Assembly: GCA_023145125.1 (NCBI GenBank)
Contig: JAGLEK010000001.1
Span: forward strand, 1-14,013
Origin: Bacteroidales bacterium
GTDB lineage: Bacteria > Bacteroidota > Bacteroidia > Bacteroidales > B18-G4
DNA length: 14,013 nucleotides
Direction: 5' to 3'
The translations under genes and the position numbers were made by a program. This document shows positions 7,663 to 14,013 of this stretch, piece by piece (the first letter of the stretch is position 1; each line of letters opens with the position of its first letter). A model generated the notes under the pieces. That model had not been told where the DNA came from. It did no database searches and worked only from the letters and a program-made list of their open reading frames with translations.

Positions 7663-9019
7663 ATCTGCCAAGAACCTTTGCAGAAATCTCTTTAACATCC
7701 AGGCCATCAAAATTTCCTGACGACATCAGAAGAAGATTACTATGTTTCCAGCCCTGCTTTAGCAGTTCAGTCAGCATTTCTTCCGAATCATTGAATACCA
7801 GCATATCCTCCCTTCCAAAAGCATTCATGACCATTTCTACTGTAATTTCAGGAAGCTTTTTCAAAGCGATCGTATGCGGGTTAAAATAAACCATGGCTGT
7901 GTCTGCAGCATCCATGGCACCCCTGTATTCCTGAAGGAAATCGCTGTTCAGGCTACTGTATGTATGCAGCTCCATGCATGCAACAAGCCTGCGATCGGCA
8001 AAATGAGCTTTCATGGCTGATACCGTGGCCTTTAATTTAGATGGTGCATGCGCAAAATCCAGGTATATGGCAGTTTCCTGTGTTTCATCGATCAGCTGAA
8101 GTCTTTTTGAGGCCCCCTTAAAGGAGGAGATAGCTTCGGCAAATGTTTCCTGCGAAATTCCCAGGGCTGAACATACCTCCATCGCCCCGGCAATATTTTG
8201 CAGGTTATGATCACCAAATACGTGTATCGGGAATTCTTTATTGCCGGCTGTCAAAAAGATATTGCGCCCTTTTCTGATGAAGGAAGGCATATTATACGGA
8301 ACAAGCTTGATATCAGGATTGCTATCGATAATAGACTGAAGTACTGCATCTTTATCGTAATAACTAAGTTCACCCCCGGGTTCGATAAGCCGGATAAATT
8401 CCCTGAATTGCTCGATATAAATTTCAAATGTCGGAAACACATTAATGTGATCCCAGGCAATACCGGTGATCAGCGCAATATGTGGCCTGTACAGATGAAA
8501 CTTAGGCCTCAGGTCGATGGGGGATGTCAGGTATTCATCGCCTTCCAGGATCATAATTCCTGCATCCTCACTGATCCTCACCATCACATCAAAACCTTCT
8601 AATTGGGCACCCACCATGAAATCGAAGTTTACACCGGTTTTATACAAAACATGCATGATCATGGCCGTGATAGTGGTTTTGCCATGGCTCCCGGCAATAA
8701 CAACGCGTTGCTTGTTTTTCGACTGTTCATACAAAAACTCAGGATAAGAGTAGATCTTAACTCCTTCCTCTTTTGCCCTGATCAATTCAGGATTGTCCTT
8801 TTTGGCATGCATGCCAAGGATAATGGCGTCCAGGTCTTTAGTGATCTTTTCGGGAAACCACCCGTTTTCGGATGGCAACAATCCAAGCTTTGCCAGCCTG
8901 CCCCTTGACGGTTCAAAGATCTCGTCATCAGAGCCTGTGATCGTATACCCCATCTGATGTAAGGCAATGGCAAGATTATGCATTGCGCTGCCTCCGATCG
9001 CGATAAAATGTATTTTCAT
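7661..9019 (-). CDS. mpl: Mpl-like Mur ligase (UDP-N-acetylmuramate:tripeptide ligase type)
   Basis: Cytoplasmic ATP-dependent Mur ligase of 452 residues. Seen: an N-terminal nucleotide-sugar fold 'MKIHFIAIGGSAMHNLA', then 'TGSDDEIFEPSRGRL'; an ATP-binding 'GSHGKTT' (110-116), 'EGDEY' (159-163), 'AWDHINVFP' (189-197), 'FGDHNLQNIAGA' (268-279) and 'DFAHAPSKL' (321-329). Mpl joins recycled murein tripeptide to UDP-MurNAc; MurC adds L-Ala. The 'DFAH' motif and N-terminus look closer to Mpl, but 'AP' replaces the 'HP' I expect after it, so substrate specificity is not certain. I start at the ATG at 9019: it gives the family N-terminus, has AAAGGAG just upstream, and lies downstream of the -7 element at 9051-9058. 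The longer ATG at 9049 would lie upstream of, or right at, the predicted transcript start. Confidence 0.78.
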   Translation of the reverse strand: MKIHFIAIGGSAMHNLAIALHQMGYTITGSDDEIFEPSRGRLAKLGLLPSENGWFPEKITKDLDAIILGMHAKKDNPELIRAKEEGVKIYSYPEFLYEQSKNKQRVVIAGSHGKTTITAMIMHVLYKTGVNFDFMVGAQLEGFDVMVRISEDAGIMILEGDEYLTSPIDLRPKFHLYRPHIALITGIAWDHINVFPTFEIYIEQFREFIRLIEPGGELSYYDKDAVLQSIIDSNPDIKLVPYNMPSFIRKGRNIFLTAGNKEFPIHVFGDHNLQNIAGAMEVCSALGISQETFAEAISSFKGASKRLQLIDETQETAIYLDFAHAPSKLKATVSAMKAHFADRRLVACMELHTYSSLNSDFLQEYRGAMDAADTAMVYFNPHTIALKKLPEITVEMVMNAFGREDMLVFNDSEEMLTELLKQGWKHSNLLLMSSGNFDGLDVKEISAKVLGR

Positions 9020-9050
9020 ATCTCCTTTAAATACGCTGATTATGGCCATT

Positions 9051-9058
9051 CAAAGTTA
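9051..9058 (-). promoter_or_regulatory. -7 promoter element for the Mur ligase gene
   Basis: On the minus strand the bases read TAACTTTG, a full match to TAnnTTTG. The transcript would begin near 9044 and give a ~25-nt leader to the ATG at 9019. No -33 TTG is visible at the expected distance. It sits 11 bases from the opposing cysH element. Confidence 0.45.
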
Positions 9059-9069
9059 ATTTAATTTGC

Positions 9070-9077
9070 TACCTTTG
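9070..9077 (+). promoter_or_regulatory. -7 promoter element for cysH
   Basis: TACCTTTG is a full match to TAnnTTTG. The implied transcript start near 9084 falls after the TTG at 9066 and before the ATG at 9099, which supports the shorter cysH start. There is no clear -33 element. Confidence 0.5.
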
Positions 9078-9098
9078 TTATACCTATTTTCTATTATT

Positions 9099-9821
9099 AT
9101 GCTATCCCCGGATCAAGCCAGGCAACTAAGAGATTTAAATGAGCGGTTTGTAAATGCAAAGGCGGAGGAAATCCTTTCTTTTTTTTCTGACCAATACGGC
9201 AATGAACTGGCGTTTGCCACCAGCCTCGGGGCAGAAGACCAGGTGCTGACATTTTTGCTTTCGCAAATCAATAAAGATGTGAAGATCTTCACTCTTGACA
9301 CGGGGCGGCTGTTTCCGGAAACTATCGACCTGATCGACAAAACAAATAAACTTTACGATATAAATATCTCGGTTTACTTTCCCGAATTCTCCCGTGTCGA
9401 GAAAATGGTTAACAGCAAAGGCATCAACCTGTTTTACGAAAGCATTGAAAACAGGGAGGAATGCTGTCACATTCGTAAGATCATCCCTATGAAGCGTGCT
9501 CTGAAGGGTGTTAAAGCGTGGGTAAGCGGACTGCGCTCCGAACAATCTGTAACAAGGCAGGACCTGTCAGTTGTTTCCTGGGATGAGAAATTCGAATTGG
9601 TCAAGATCAACCCTCTGTTAAACTGGACCGAAGCGCAGCTTTGGGATTTTATCAAAACCCATGATATCCCATACAACGAGCTCCACGACAAAGGATATCC
9701 GAGCATCGGTTGCCAACCATGTACAAGGGCTGTAGAACCCGGTGAGGATGTGCGCGGCGGCCGCTGGTGGTGGGAAATGCCCGAAAACAAAGAATGCGGC
9801 TTGCATAAGAGGGATAACTGA
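9099..9821 (+). CDS. cysH: Assimilatory adenylyl-sulfate / phosphoadenylyl-sulfate reductase
   Basis: Reduces activated sulfate (APS or PAPS) to sulfite in cysteine biosynthesis, with thioredoxin as likely electron donor. The 240-residue length is normal. Seen: the nucleotide-binding 'SLGAEDQVL' (42-50), 'LDTGRLFPET' (66-75), 'ECCHIRKIIPMKRAL' (121-135), 'GLRSEQSVTR' (144-153), 'GCQPCTRAVEPGEDVRGGRW' (204-223) and the catalytic 'KECGLH' (231-236, Cys233). Cys122/123 with Cys205/208 form the four-Cys set that binds a [4Fe-4S] cluster in APS-type enzymes, so APS is the more likely substrate; E. coli-type PAPS reductases lack it. The longer frame starts at a TTG (9066) and would place the -7 element inside the gene, so the ATG at 9099 is chosen. 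No other sulfate-assimilation gene is in the window. Confidence 0.93.
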   Translation: MLSPDQARQLRDLNERFVNAKAEEILSFFSDQYGNELAFATSLGAEDQVLTFLLSQINKDVKIFTLDTGRLFPETIDLIDKTNKLYDINISVYFPEFSRVEKMVNSKGINLFYESIENREECCHIRKIIPMKRALKGVKAWVSGLRSEQSVTRQDLSVVSWDEKFELVKINPLLNWTEAQLWDFIKTHDIPYNELHDKGYPSIGCQPCTRAVEPGEDVRGGRWWWEMPENKECGLHKRDN

Positions 9822-9872
9822 TCTTTGCCGGGCAGGCTCCTGAACAATTCTGAATATTACTAATCCAATAAA

Positions 9873-10907
9873 TTATTTTGACAGATCTATGTATACCGGC
9901 AGGTGGTCGCTAAAACCGCCCAGATATGAAGGACCGGCATAGGTACGGTACGGTTTCATACCCAGGTATCTCTCATCCTCTTTAAGTAAAAACTCCGCTG
10001 AAAAGATGACAGCCTTTCCATCTTTAACCTTGAGGCCGGTATTATCAAGCAAAGATCCGGAAACAATGATCTGATCATAAACTTCCCAGTCAGCTTTGTA
10101 TTTCATGCTACCTTTCTTTTCATTTAAATACAAAGGGAACATCAGGTTATACAATTCTGAAGAGTTGCCATCATACTTGCTCCGGGCTCCCAATACCTTA
10201 TAAACAGCAGTATCATCGGGATTGTCGTTCAGGTCACCTGCTATAAGGATATTGGGCTTTCCATCTGCCTTAAAGATAGAATCGGTGAATGCCCTCAGTA
10301 TATTTGCCACGGCAACCCGTTTCGGCATGCTTGCCTCAACCCCACCCCATCGCGATGGCCAGTGGTTAATAAATAAATGTATTGTGTCCGTTTGAAACAG
10401 CAGGCCCTTGACATAAAGAATATCCCTGGTATGCATTTTCGGATCAGCATTAAACTCTATGGGGATCCACATTGATATGATGGGAGTGAAAAATGCCGGC
10501 ATGTATAGAAGTCCCACATCGATCCCACGCCTGTCAGGCGAATTCTGATGAATTATTTTATATCCTGCTCCTTCCAGCAGCCTGTGCTTTGCAAGATCAT
10601 ATAATACATCCCTGTTTTCAACTTCACACAAAGCAAGCAGTGCAGGCAATTCCCATTCACCAAGGGCTGTCAGTGTTTTTGCAATGTTATCTAATTTCTC
10701 ATGGTACCTTTTGATGCTCCAGCCATTTTCGCCTTCGGGGGTAAAAGCTTCATCCAGAGTCAGGGAATCATCCGTAACATCAAATAAATTCTCAACATTG
10801 TAGAATACAAAGCGCACCGGCACGCTATTCTGTGCGTAACAGGAAGTAAATATCAGCACACACTGCACTATAAAGAAGAGGATGCCGTGAAATATATTTT
10901 TCACCAT
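9873..10907 (-). CDS. Exported endonuclease/exonuclease/phosphatase-family protein
   Basis: Member of the EEP superfamily (DNase I / exonuclease III / sphingomyelinase fold), 344 residues. Catalytic motifs are all visible: 'NVENLFD' (37-43), 'CEVEN' (94-98), 'DRRGIDVGLLY' (125-135), 'NHWPSRWGG' (181-189), 'GDLNDNPDD' (224-232) and 'GFSDHLPVY' (331-339). The N-terminus is a signal peptide (hydrophobic core about 6-21, then 'TSCYAQN'), so the enzyme acts outside the cytoplasm. The Cys at 23 could be a lipidation site but the preceding residues fit a lipobox poorly. A start at 10970 is possible, but it puts 21 extra residues before the signal peptide, so the ATG at 10907 is preferred. The substrate may be DNA, RNA or a phospho-ester; the sequence does not decide. 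It converges on cysH with no clear terminator between. Confidence 0.85.
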   Translation of the reverse strand: MVKNIFHGILFFIVQCVLIFTSCYAQNSVPVRFVFYNVENLFDVTDDSLTLDEAFTPEGENGWSIKRYHEKLDNIAKTLTALGEWELPALLALCEVENRDVLYDLAKHRLLEGAGYKIIHQNSPDRRGIDVGLLYMPAFFTPIISMWIPIEFNADPKMHTRDILYVKGLLFQTDTIHLFINHWPSRWGGVEASMPKRVAVANILRAFTDSIFKADGKPNILIAGDLNDNPDDTAVYKVLGARSKYDGNSSELYNLMFPLYLNEKKGSMKYKADWEVYDQIIVSGSLLDNTGLKVKDGKAVIFSAEFLLKEDERYLGMKPYRTYAGPSYLGGFSDHLPVYIDLSK

Positions 10908-10986
10908 ATGCCGGTTTTTATTTAAAATTAGTATAAATTCCCCGAATATTTGCATTAATAATTTAATCATTATGGTGTAAATGGGA

Positions 10987-11004
10987 ACAAAATTTTAATT
11001 TTGT
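10987..11004 (+). promoter_or_regulatory. Possible promoter/operator upstream of the sigma-factor gene
   Basis: TAATTTTG at 10996-11003 matches TAnnTTTG and lies in an 18-base inverted repeat with eight-base arms ACAAAATT and AATTTTGT around TT. It sits in the 245-base divergent gap between the EEP gene and the sigma gene, giving a leader of about 140 nt. The area is very AT-rich, so both the motif and the palindrome could be chance. A second, imperfect -7-like match, TAAATTTT, is at 11092-11099. I see no gene in this gap. Confidence 0.3.
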
Positions 11005-11152
11005 CGTATATTGAACATTGAAGTAAAAATTATTTATTAACTTATCACACTGATTTTCATTGATTAAGCCTTTTAAATAGAAAAAAGTTTATAAATTTTT
11101 ATTGAAACAGGGTTACCTTTTTCAAAAATCAGTATTAATAGTTGGAACTGTG

Positions 11153-11725
11153 ATGCATTACATCGAAGAATCGTTACTGGAGGGTATACGGTTGCATGAC
11201 TCCGATACATTGGAGTACATCTACAAGAAGTTTTTTCCCTCAGTAAAGGCCTTCGTAAATAACAACAGTGGTAATGATGATGATGCCCGGGACGTTTTCC
11301 AGGAAGCCATTGTAGCTATTTACAGGAAGGTTGGCGATGAAAGCTTTGCGATCACATGTTCTTTCAAGACATATGTTTATGCAGTTGTCAAAAACTTATG
11401 GCTGAAAGAGCTTGAAAAACGCAAAACTTCCGGTGTAAAGTTGCAGGTAGAAGGCGATTTTGAGATCGCAGAAGAACCTCTGGATGGATCATTTTTTGAT
11501 CCCAAGAGTGAGAGATTCAAACTTTATCAAAAGCATTTCCTTACGCTAAGTGAGGATTGCCAGAAGGTGCTCAGATTGTTTTTTGCTAAACAATCATTGC
11601 AGGAGATCTCACAAACCATGGGCTTCGGAAGCGAGAAATACGCCAAGAAGAGAAAGTTCCAATGTAAAGAAATACTGGTGAAAAGGATAAAAAATGACCC
11701 CGAATTCAATAAAATAAAACAATGA
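11153..11725 (+). CDS. ECF-like RNA polymerase sigma factor
   Basis: Sigma-70 family protein of 190 residues with only regions 2 and 4, as in extracytoplasmic-function sigma factors. Region 2 (about 18-88) includes 'EYIYKKFFPSVKAFV', the core-binding 'DDARDVFQEAIVAIYRK' (43-59) and 'SFKTYVYAVVKNLWLKELEK' (70-89). Region 4 (about 126-180) has 'LSEDCQKVLRLFFAKQSLQE' (132-151) and the recognition helix area 'GSEKYAKKRKFQCKEIL' (159-175). It should direct polymerase to a small set of promoters. The ATG at 11153 is preferred over a TTG at 11102, which would add 17 residues unlike the family. Its TGA overlaps the ATG of the next gene (ATGA, 11722-11725), the usual sigma/anti-sigma arrangement. The regulon is unknown. 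Confidence 0.88.
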   Translation: MHYIEESLLEGIRLHDSDTLEYIYKKFFPSVKAFVNNNSGNDDDARDVFQEAIVAIYRKVGDESFAITCSFKTYVYAVVKNLWLKELEKRKTSGVKLQVEGDFEIAEEPLDGSFFDPKSERFKLYQKHFLTLSEDCQKVLRLFFAKQSLQEISQTMGFGSEKYAKKRKFQCKEILVKRIKNDPEFNKIKQ

Positions 11726-12492
11726 AAACACTAGAAAAAGATCTGTTTGAACTTATCGATGAGAAACTCAGTGGAGAGTTAAGCGGCGAAGAACTTGAGG
11801 CCTTTGATTTAGACCTCATGAATGACCCGGAACTCATGTCTGAGTTCGAGCTTCACGAAGAAATTGATGAAGCTATCCAGGAAAGTGAGGTAATAGAATT
11901 GAGGAAGAAACTCGATCTGGTATACGACCTCACACAAAACAAAAAACAACCCGGACTGTTACGTACCATCTTACGGCACAAATTATCAAGGATCGCAGCA
12001 GCATCATTCGTTGTACTGCTGATCATGACATCGCTCTCCTTGTACTTCCTGAGGCCGGATGGGAACATGTCTAACGACAGTTTGTTCAAAATCTATTACC
12101 AGCCTGATGCAGCTTTGCTTATCAGGGGTACCGATAGCCAGAATGCCGCCCTTATTGAGGCATTCCAGTTATATGAAAACAAAGAATATACTTCTGCACT
12201 TGAGTTGTTTGCCGTGGTATTGGATGCCGACGGCGAAAACATTCCGGTGCAATTTTATTCAGGAATATCAAATATTGAATTAGGGCAATACAGGGAAGCT
12301 CTGCATCCGTTTAATTTCATTATGGGAAACAATCAAAACCTTTACATTGAGCGTGCTGAATGGTACGCCTCTCTTTGTTACCTGAAATTAAATGAAAATG
12401 AAATTGCAGTAGACCTATTCCGCAAGATCAGCCTCAGTAACAGCTTTTACAAGGACAAAGCACACGAGATCCTGAAGAGCATACAAGACTGA
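11722..12492 (+). CDS. Single-pass membrane protein: anti-sigma-like N-terminus and TPR-like periplasmic domain
   Basis: Protein of 256 residues, probable partner of the upstream sigma factor. Residues 1-60 ('LIDEKLSGELSGEELEAFDL' from 11, then 'MNDPELMSEFELHEEIDEAI') resemble the acidic N-terminus of Bacteroidota anti-sigma factors; no HxxxCxxC zinc motif is present. One membrane helix spans about 90-110. It is preceded by Arg/Lys/His and followed by acidic and polar residues, so the N-terminus should be cytoplasmic and the rest periplasmic. Residues about 140-250 look like two to three degenerate TPR repeats ('AFQLYENKEYTSALELFAVV', 'GISNIELGQYREALHPF', 'ASLCYLKLNENEIAVDLF'). Anti-sigma activity is inferred from position and N-terminal pattern, not proven. 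A hypothetical TPR scaffold is the alternative. A strong terminator follows. Confidence 0.72.
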   Translation: MKTLEKDLFELIDEKLSGELSGEELEAFDLDLMNDPELMSEFELHEEIDEAIQESEVIELRKKLDLVYDLTQNKKQPGLLRTILRHKLSRIAAASFVVLLIMTSLSLYFLRPDGNMSNDSLFKIYYQPDAALLIRGTDSQNAALIEAFQLYENKEYTSALELFAVVLDADGENIPVQFYSGISNIELGQYREALHPFNFIMGNNQNLYIERAEWYASLCYLKLNENEIAVDLFRKISLSNSFYKDKAHEILKSIQD

Positions 12493-12536
12493 TCAAAACT
12501 TTTTAATTTTATTGAATTAAAACAGACTTTTGAGAG

Positions 12537-12564
12537 AGCCCCTGAGTAATCGGGGGCTTTTTTT
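12537..12564 (+). terminator. Intrinsic terminator of the sigma/TPR operon
   Basis: AGCCCC (12537-12542) pairs with GGGGCT (12553-12558), with a ten-base loop and a run of seven T (12558-12564). It lies 44 bases after the TPR-protein stop. On the minus strand the bases beyond the hairpin are not T-rich. The T-run contains part of the stop codon of the convergent CHAT gene (12563-12565). Confidence 0.85.
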
Positions 12565-14013
12565 ATGCCCTTTTTCTGCGAAAGCGATATACCAGGAATA
12601 TGATAACCCCCAGGCCAATAACAGCAAGGATCAACTGGTATAACTTTCCAAAGGCCGGACTTATCAGCGCCCTGGTATCACCAATGCAAACATAGCCTGA
12701 CCACAGGTACGGATGCGCACCCAGCTGATCGGCATCCCGGAGGTAACTGAGTTTGGCTTCCTGCAGTGCCTCATCAATATCCATCCCATCGTCAAGGTTT
12801 TGATAGAAGCCGGTCATCAGGATGGATCCCGACTGATCTTCCACAGCCCATAATGTCATAATAACACTCGGTACCCCCGCAAAAATAAACCCCCTGGCCA
12901 TGCTCATGATCCCCTCCCCTTTTTGAAGCTTGCCGGAGCCGGTATTGCAGGCACTTAAAACAGCCATCCTTGCATTGAACTGCATATTGAAGATCTCGTA
13001 GGCATTCAGTAAACCATCATTTTCCTCAATGGTATCATTGTTCAATGTAAAAACAAGCTGGGAATACATTGGGTTTTCATCATTGATGAGAGTGTGCATT
13101 GCCAGATGCAATATATCATAGAACGGAGCCTTTTCCTTAAATGCCTGCTCGGTTGCTTCATAACCCTCATAGCTATCGCAGTCAATAATTGCACTTATGT
13201 TCTCGATCTCACTGGAAATAAACCTGAGTGGCACAAGAGAGGTTGAATAATCACGGAAAGTGGGGAATTTATCACTGCTGATCTCACTAACATTCTCATA
13301 GGTAGGAGCAAACGCAAGCAATTGCTCAGGGGGCTTTTCCTGTCTGTTATTATCGCTGAAATGCAATGTTGCAGAATATGAATAATTCGTCCTGTATTTA
13401 TAGATAAGATAGGGCAAGGTCCTGTAATCCATCATTTCCCCCGATGGTAATTCCGTAAGCAAGGCCTCAAAAGGAATATATCCCAGCTCACCGTCGGGTA
13501 TAATGATCAGCTTTTTCCCAAGTATCTGCTCCTCAACGGGCAGCAGGAATGTCTGGTAAAGATAATATCCGGCATGCAGATATGTACGGTAATCATCTAT
13601 CGTGTTATTGTTAAAATCGTTATTCCTCAAAAAACGGCTTAAAGCATCAACATTTTCATGAAATGAAGAATCGATAAGTAAGCTGGTGATATAATAATCA
13701 TTATTGCTAACCACAAAAATAAACAAGCTGCTATCGCTCAATGAATATTCAACAAGCACATGTTCACTGTCAAGGCCGTTCATTACGCCCTTAAGCCCGA
13801 TAACCTCATTGTTGTATTTTGTGGCAAATTCGGGGAAATCTTCGCGTATTACATCATCCAGGCTGTCGAGCTGCTGACTCAGATTCAATAGTTTTCCCTG
13901 TAATCTGGCAAGTTTTAACGAATCCTGGGAAAGGCCCTGCTTTTCTTCATAAAGTTTTTTCTTGTAAGTATCGGTTTCCCGTTTCAGGTCCTGTTCAAAG
14001 ACCTGCAATTCTG
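12563..14013 (-). CDS. CHAT-domain (caspase-like) protease with C-terminal membrane anchor, 5' truncated
   Basis: C-terminal part of a CHAT protein; the frame stays open to the right edge, and the codon at 14008 is an internal Leu. Numbering from that codon, residues about 1-55 form a charged coiled coil of the kind that links TPR repeats to CHAT. The CHAT domain spans about 140-445 and has 'LIIIPDGELGYIPFEALL' (167-184), the catalytic His in 'LHLAMHT' (His305, codon 13094-13096) and the catalytic Cys in 'VLSACNTGSGKLQKGEG' (Cys354, codon 12947-12949), then 'GVPSVIMTLWAVED' (378-391) and 'HPYLWSGYVCIGD' (432-444). A membrane helix (about 456-474) is followed by a basic tail ending in RFRRKRA. 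By the positive-inside rule the tail is cytoplasmic and CHAT periplasmic. TPR repeats and a signal peptide are expected upstream but not seen. Confidence 0.9.
   Translation of the reverse strand, partial: ELQVFEQDLKRETDTYKKKLYEEKQGLSQDSLKLARLQGKLLNLSQQLDSLDDVIREDFPEFATKYNNEVIGLKGVMNGLDSEHVLVEYSLSDSSLFIFVVSNNDYYITSLLIDSSFHENVDALSRFLRNNDFNNNTIDDYRTYLHAGYYLYQTFLLPVEEQILGKKLIIIPDGELGYIPFEALLTELPSGEMMDYRTLPYLIYKYRTNYSYSATLHFSDNNRQEKPPEQLLAFAPTYENVSEISSDKFPTFRDYSTSLVPLRFISSEIENISAIIDCDSYEGYEATEQAFKEKAPFYDILHLAMHTLINDENPMYSQLVFTLNNDTIEENDGLLNAYEIFNMQFNARMAVLSACNTGSGKLQKGEGIMSMARGFIFAGVPSVIMTLWAVEDQSGSILMTGFYQNLDDGMDIDEALQEAKLSYLRDADQLGAHPYLWSGYVCIGDTRALISPAFGKLYQLILAVIGLGVIIFLVYRFRRKRA

Noticed and set aside
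9135..9545. Antisense open frame of 136 codons inside cysH
   Set aside because: It overlaps motif-bearing cysH sequence and shows no domain, signal or promoter of its own.
9822..9872. Search for a terminator between cysH and the EEP gene
   Set aside because: Only a very short CAGG/CCTG pairing is present, with no T-run; not enough to call a terminator.
1..14013. Mobile elements, CRISPR arrays, tRNA or rRNA genes
   Set aside because: No transposase, integrase, regularly spaced repeat array, tRNA-like cloverleaf or rRNA sequence was recognised by eye, and gene content and base composition look uniform.

Overview
The window comes from a Bacteroidota chromosome, probably an environmental Bacteroidales-like lineage. 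The evidence is a type IX secretion C-terminal sorting domain on the first gene, a GWxTD-domain lipoprotein, a DUF4293 membrane protein, a Rho factor with a long disordered insertion, weak Shine-Dalgarno use, and several upstream regions carrying the Bacteroidota -7 promoter motif TAnnTTTG. No tRNA, rRNA, CRISPR array, insertion sequence or phage gene was recognised. Thirteen protein genes fill almost the whole window; the first and last are cut by its edges.

Layout. (1) 1-1275: C-terminal part of a secreted papain-like (C1) protease with a lectin-like region and a T9SS sorting domain. (2) 1299-3862, minus strand: a translationally coupled pair, rmuC then a GWxTD lipoprotein. (3) 3929-5274, plus strand: an exported protein with two TonB C-terminal-like domains, followed by a YfcE-type metallophosphodiesterase. 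(4) 5266-5733, minus: DUF4293 membrane protein, divergent from rho. (5) 5939-7615, plus: rho, with a structured leader of about 140 nt and a strong intrinsic terminator. (6) 7661-9019, minus: an Mpl-like Mur ligase; 9099-9821, plus: an assimilatory APS/PAPS reductase. These two share a compact divergent promoter region. (7) 9873-10907, minus: an exported endonuclease/exonuclease/phosphatase-family protein. (8) 11153-12492, plus: an ECF-like sigma factor overlapping a single-pass membrane protein with an anti-sigma-like N-terminus and TPR-like C-terminus; convergent to it, 12563-14013, the C-terminal part of a CHAT-domain (caspase-like) protease with a C-terminal membrane anchor.

Most of the window is housekeeping: termination, cell-wall recycling, sulfur assimilation and DNA maintenance. 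The most interesting part is the right end. Charge distribution places both the TPR domain of the anti-sigma-like protein and the caspase-like domain of the CHAT protein in the periplasm, so a protease-controlled envelope-signalling pathway releasing the sigma factor is a reasonable hypothesis. The second point of interest is rho: it has a disordered, repeat-containing insertion and a leader with nested inverted repeats and a possible 14-codon leader peptide.

Several start codons were moved downstream of the longest open frame, to 5733, 9019, 9099, 10907 and 11153. The reasons are promoter positions, family N-termini, signal peptides, or a non-ATG codon at the longer start.
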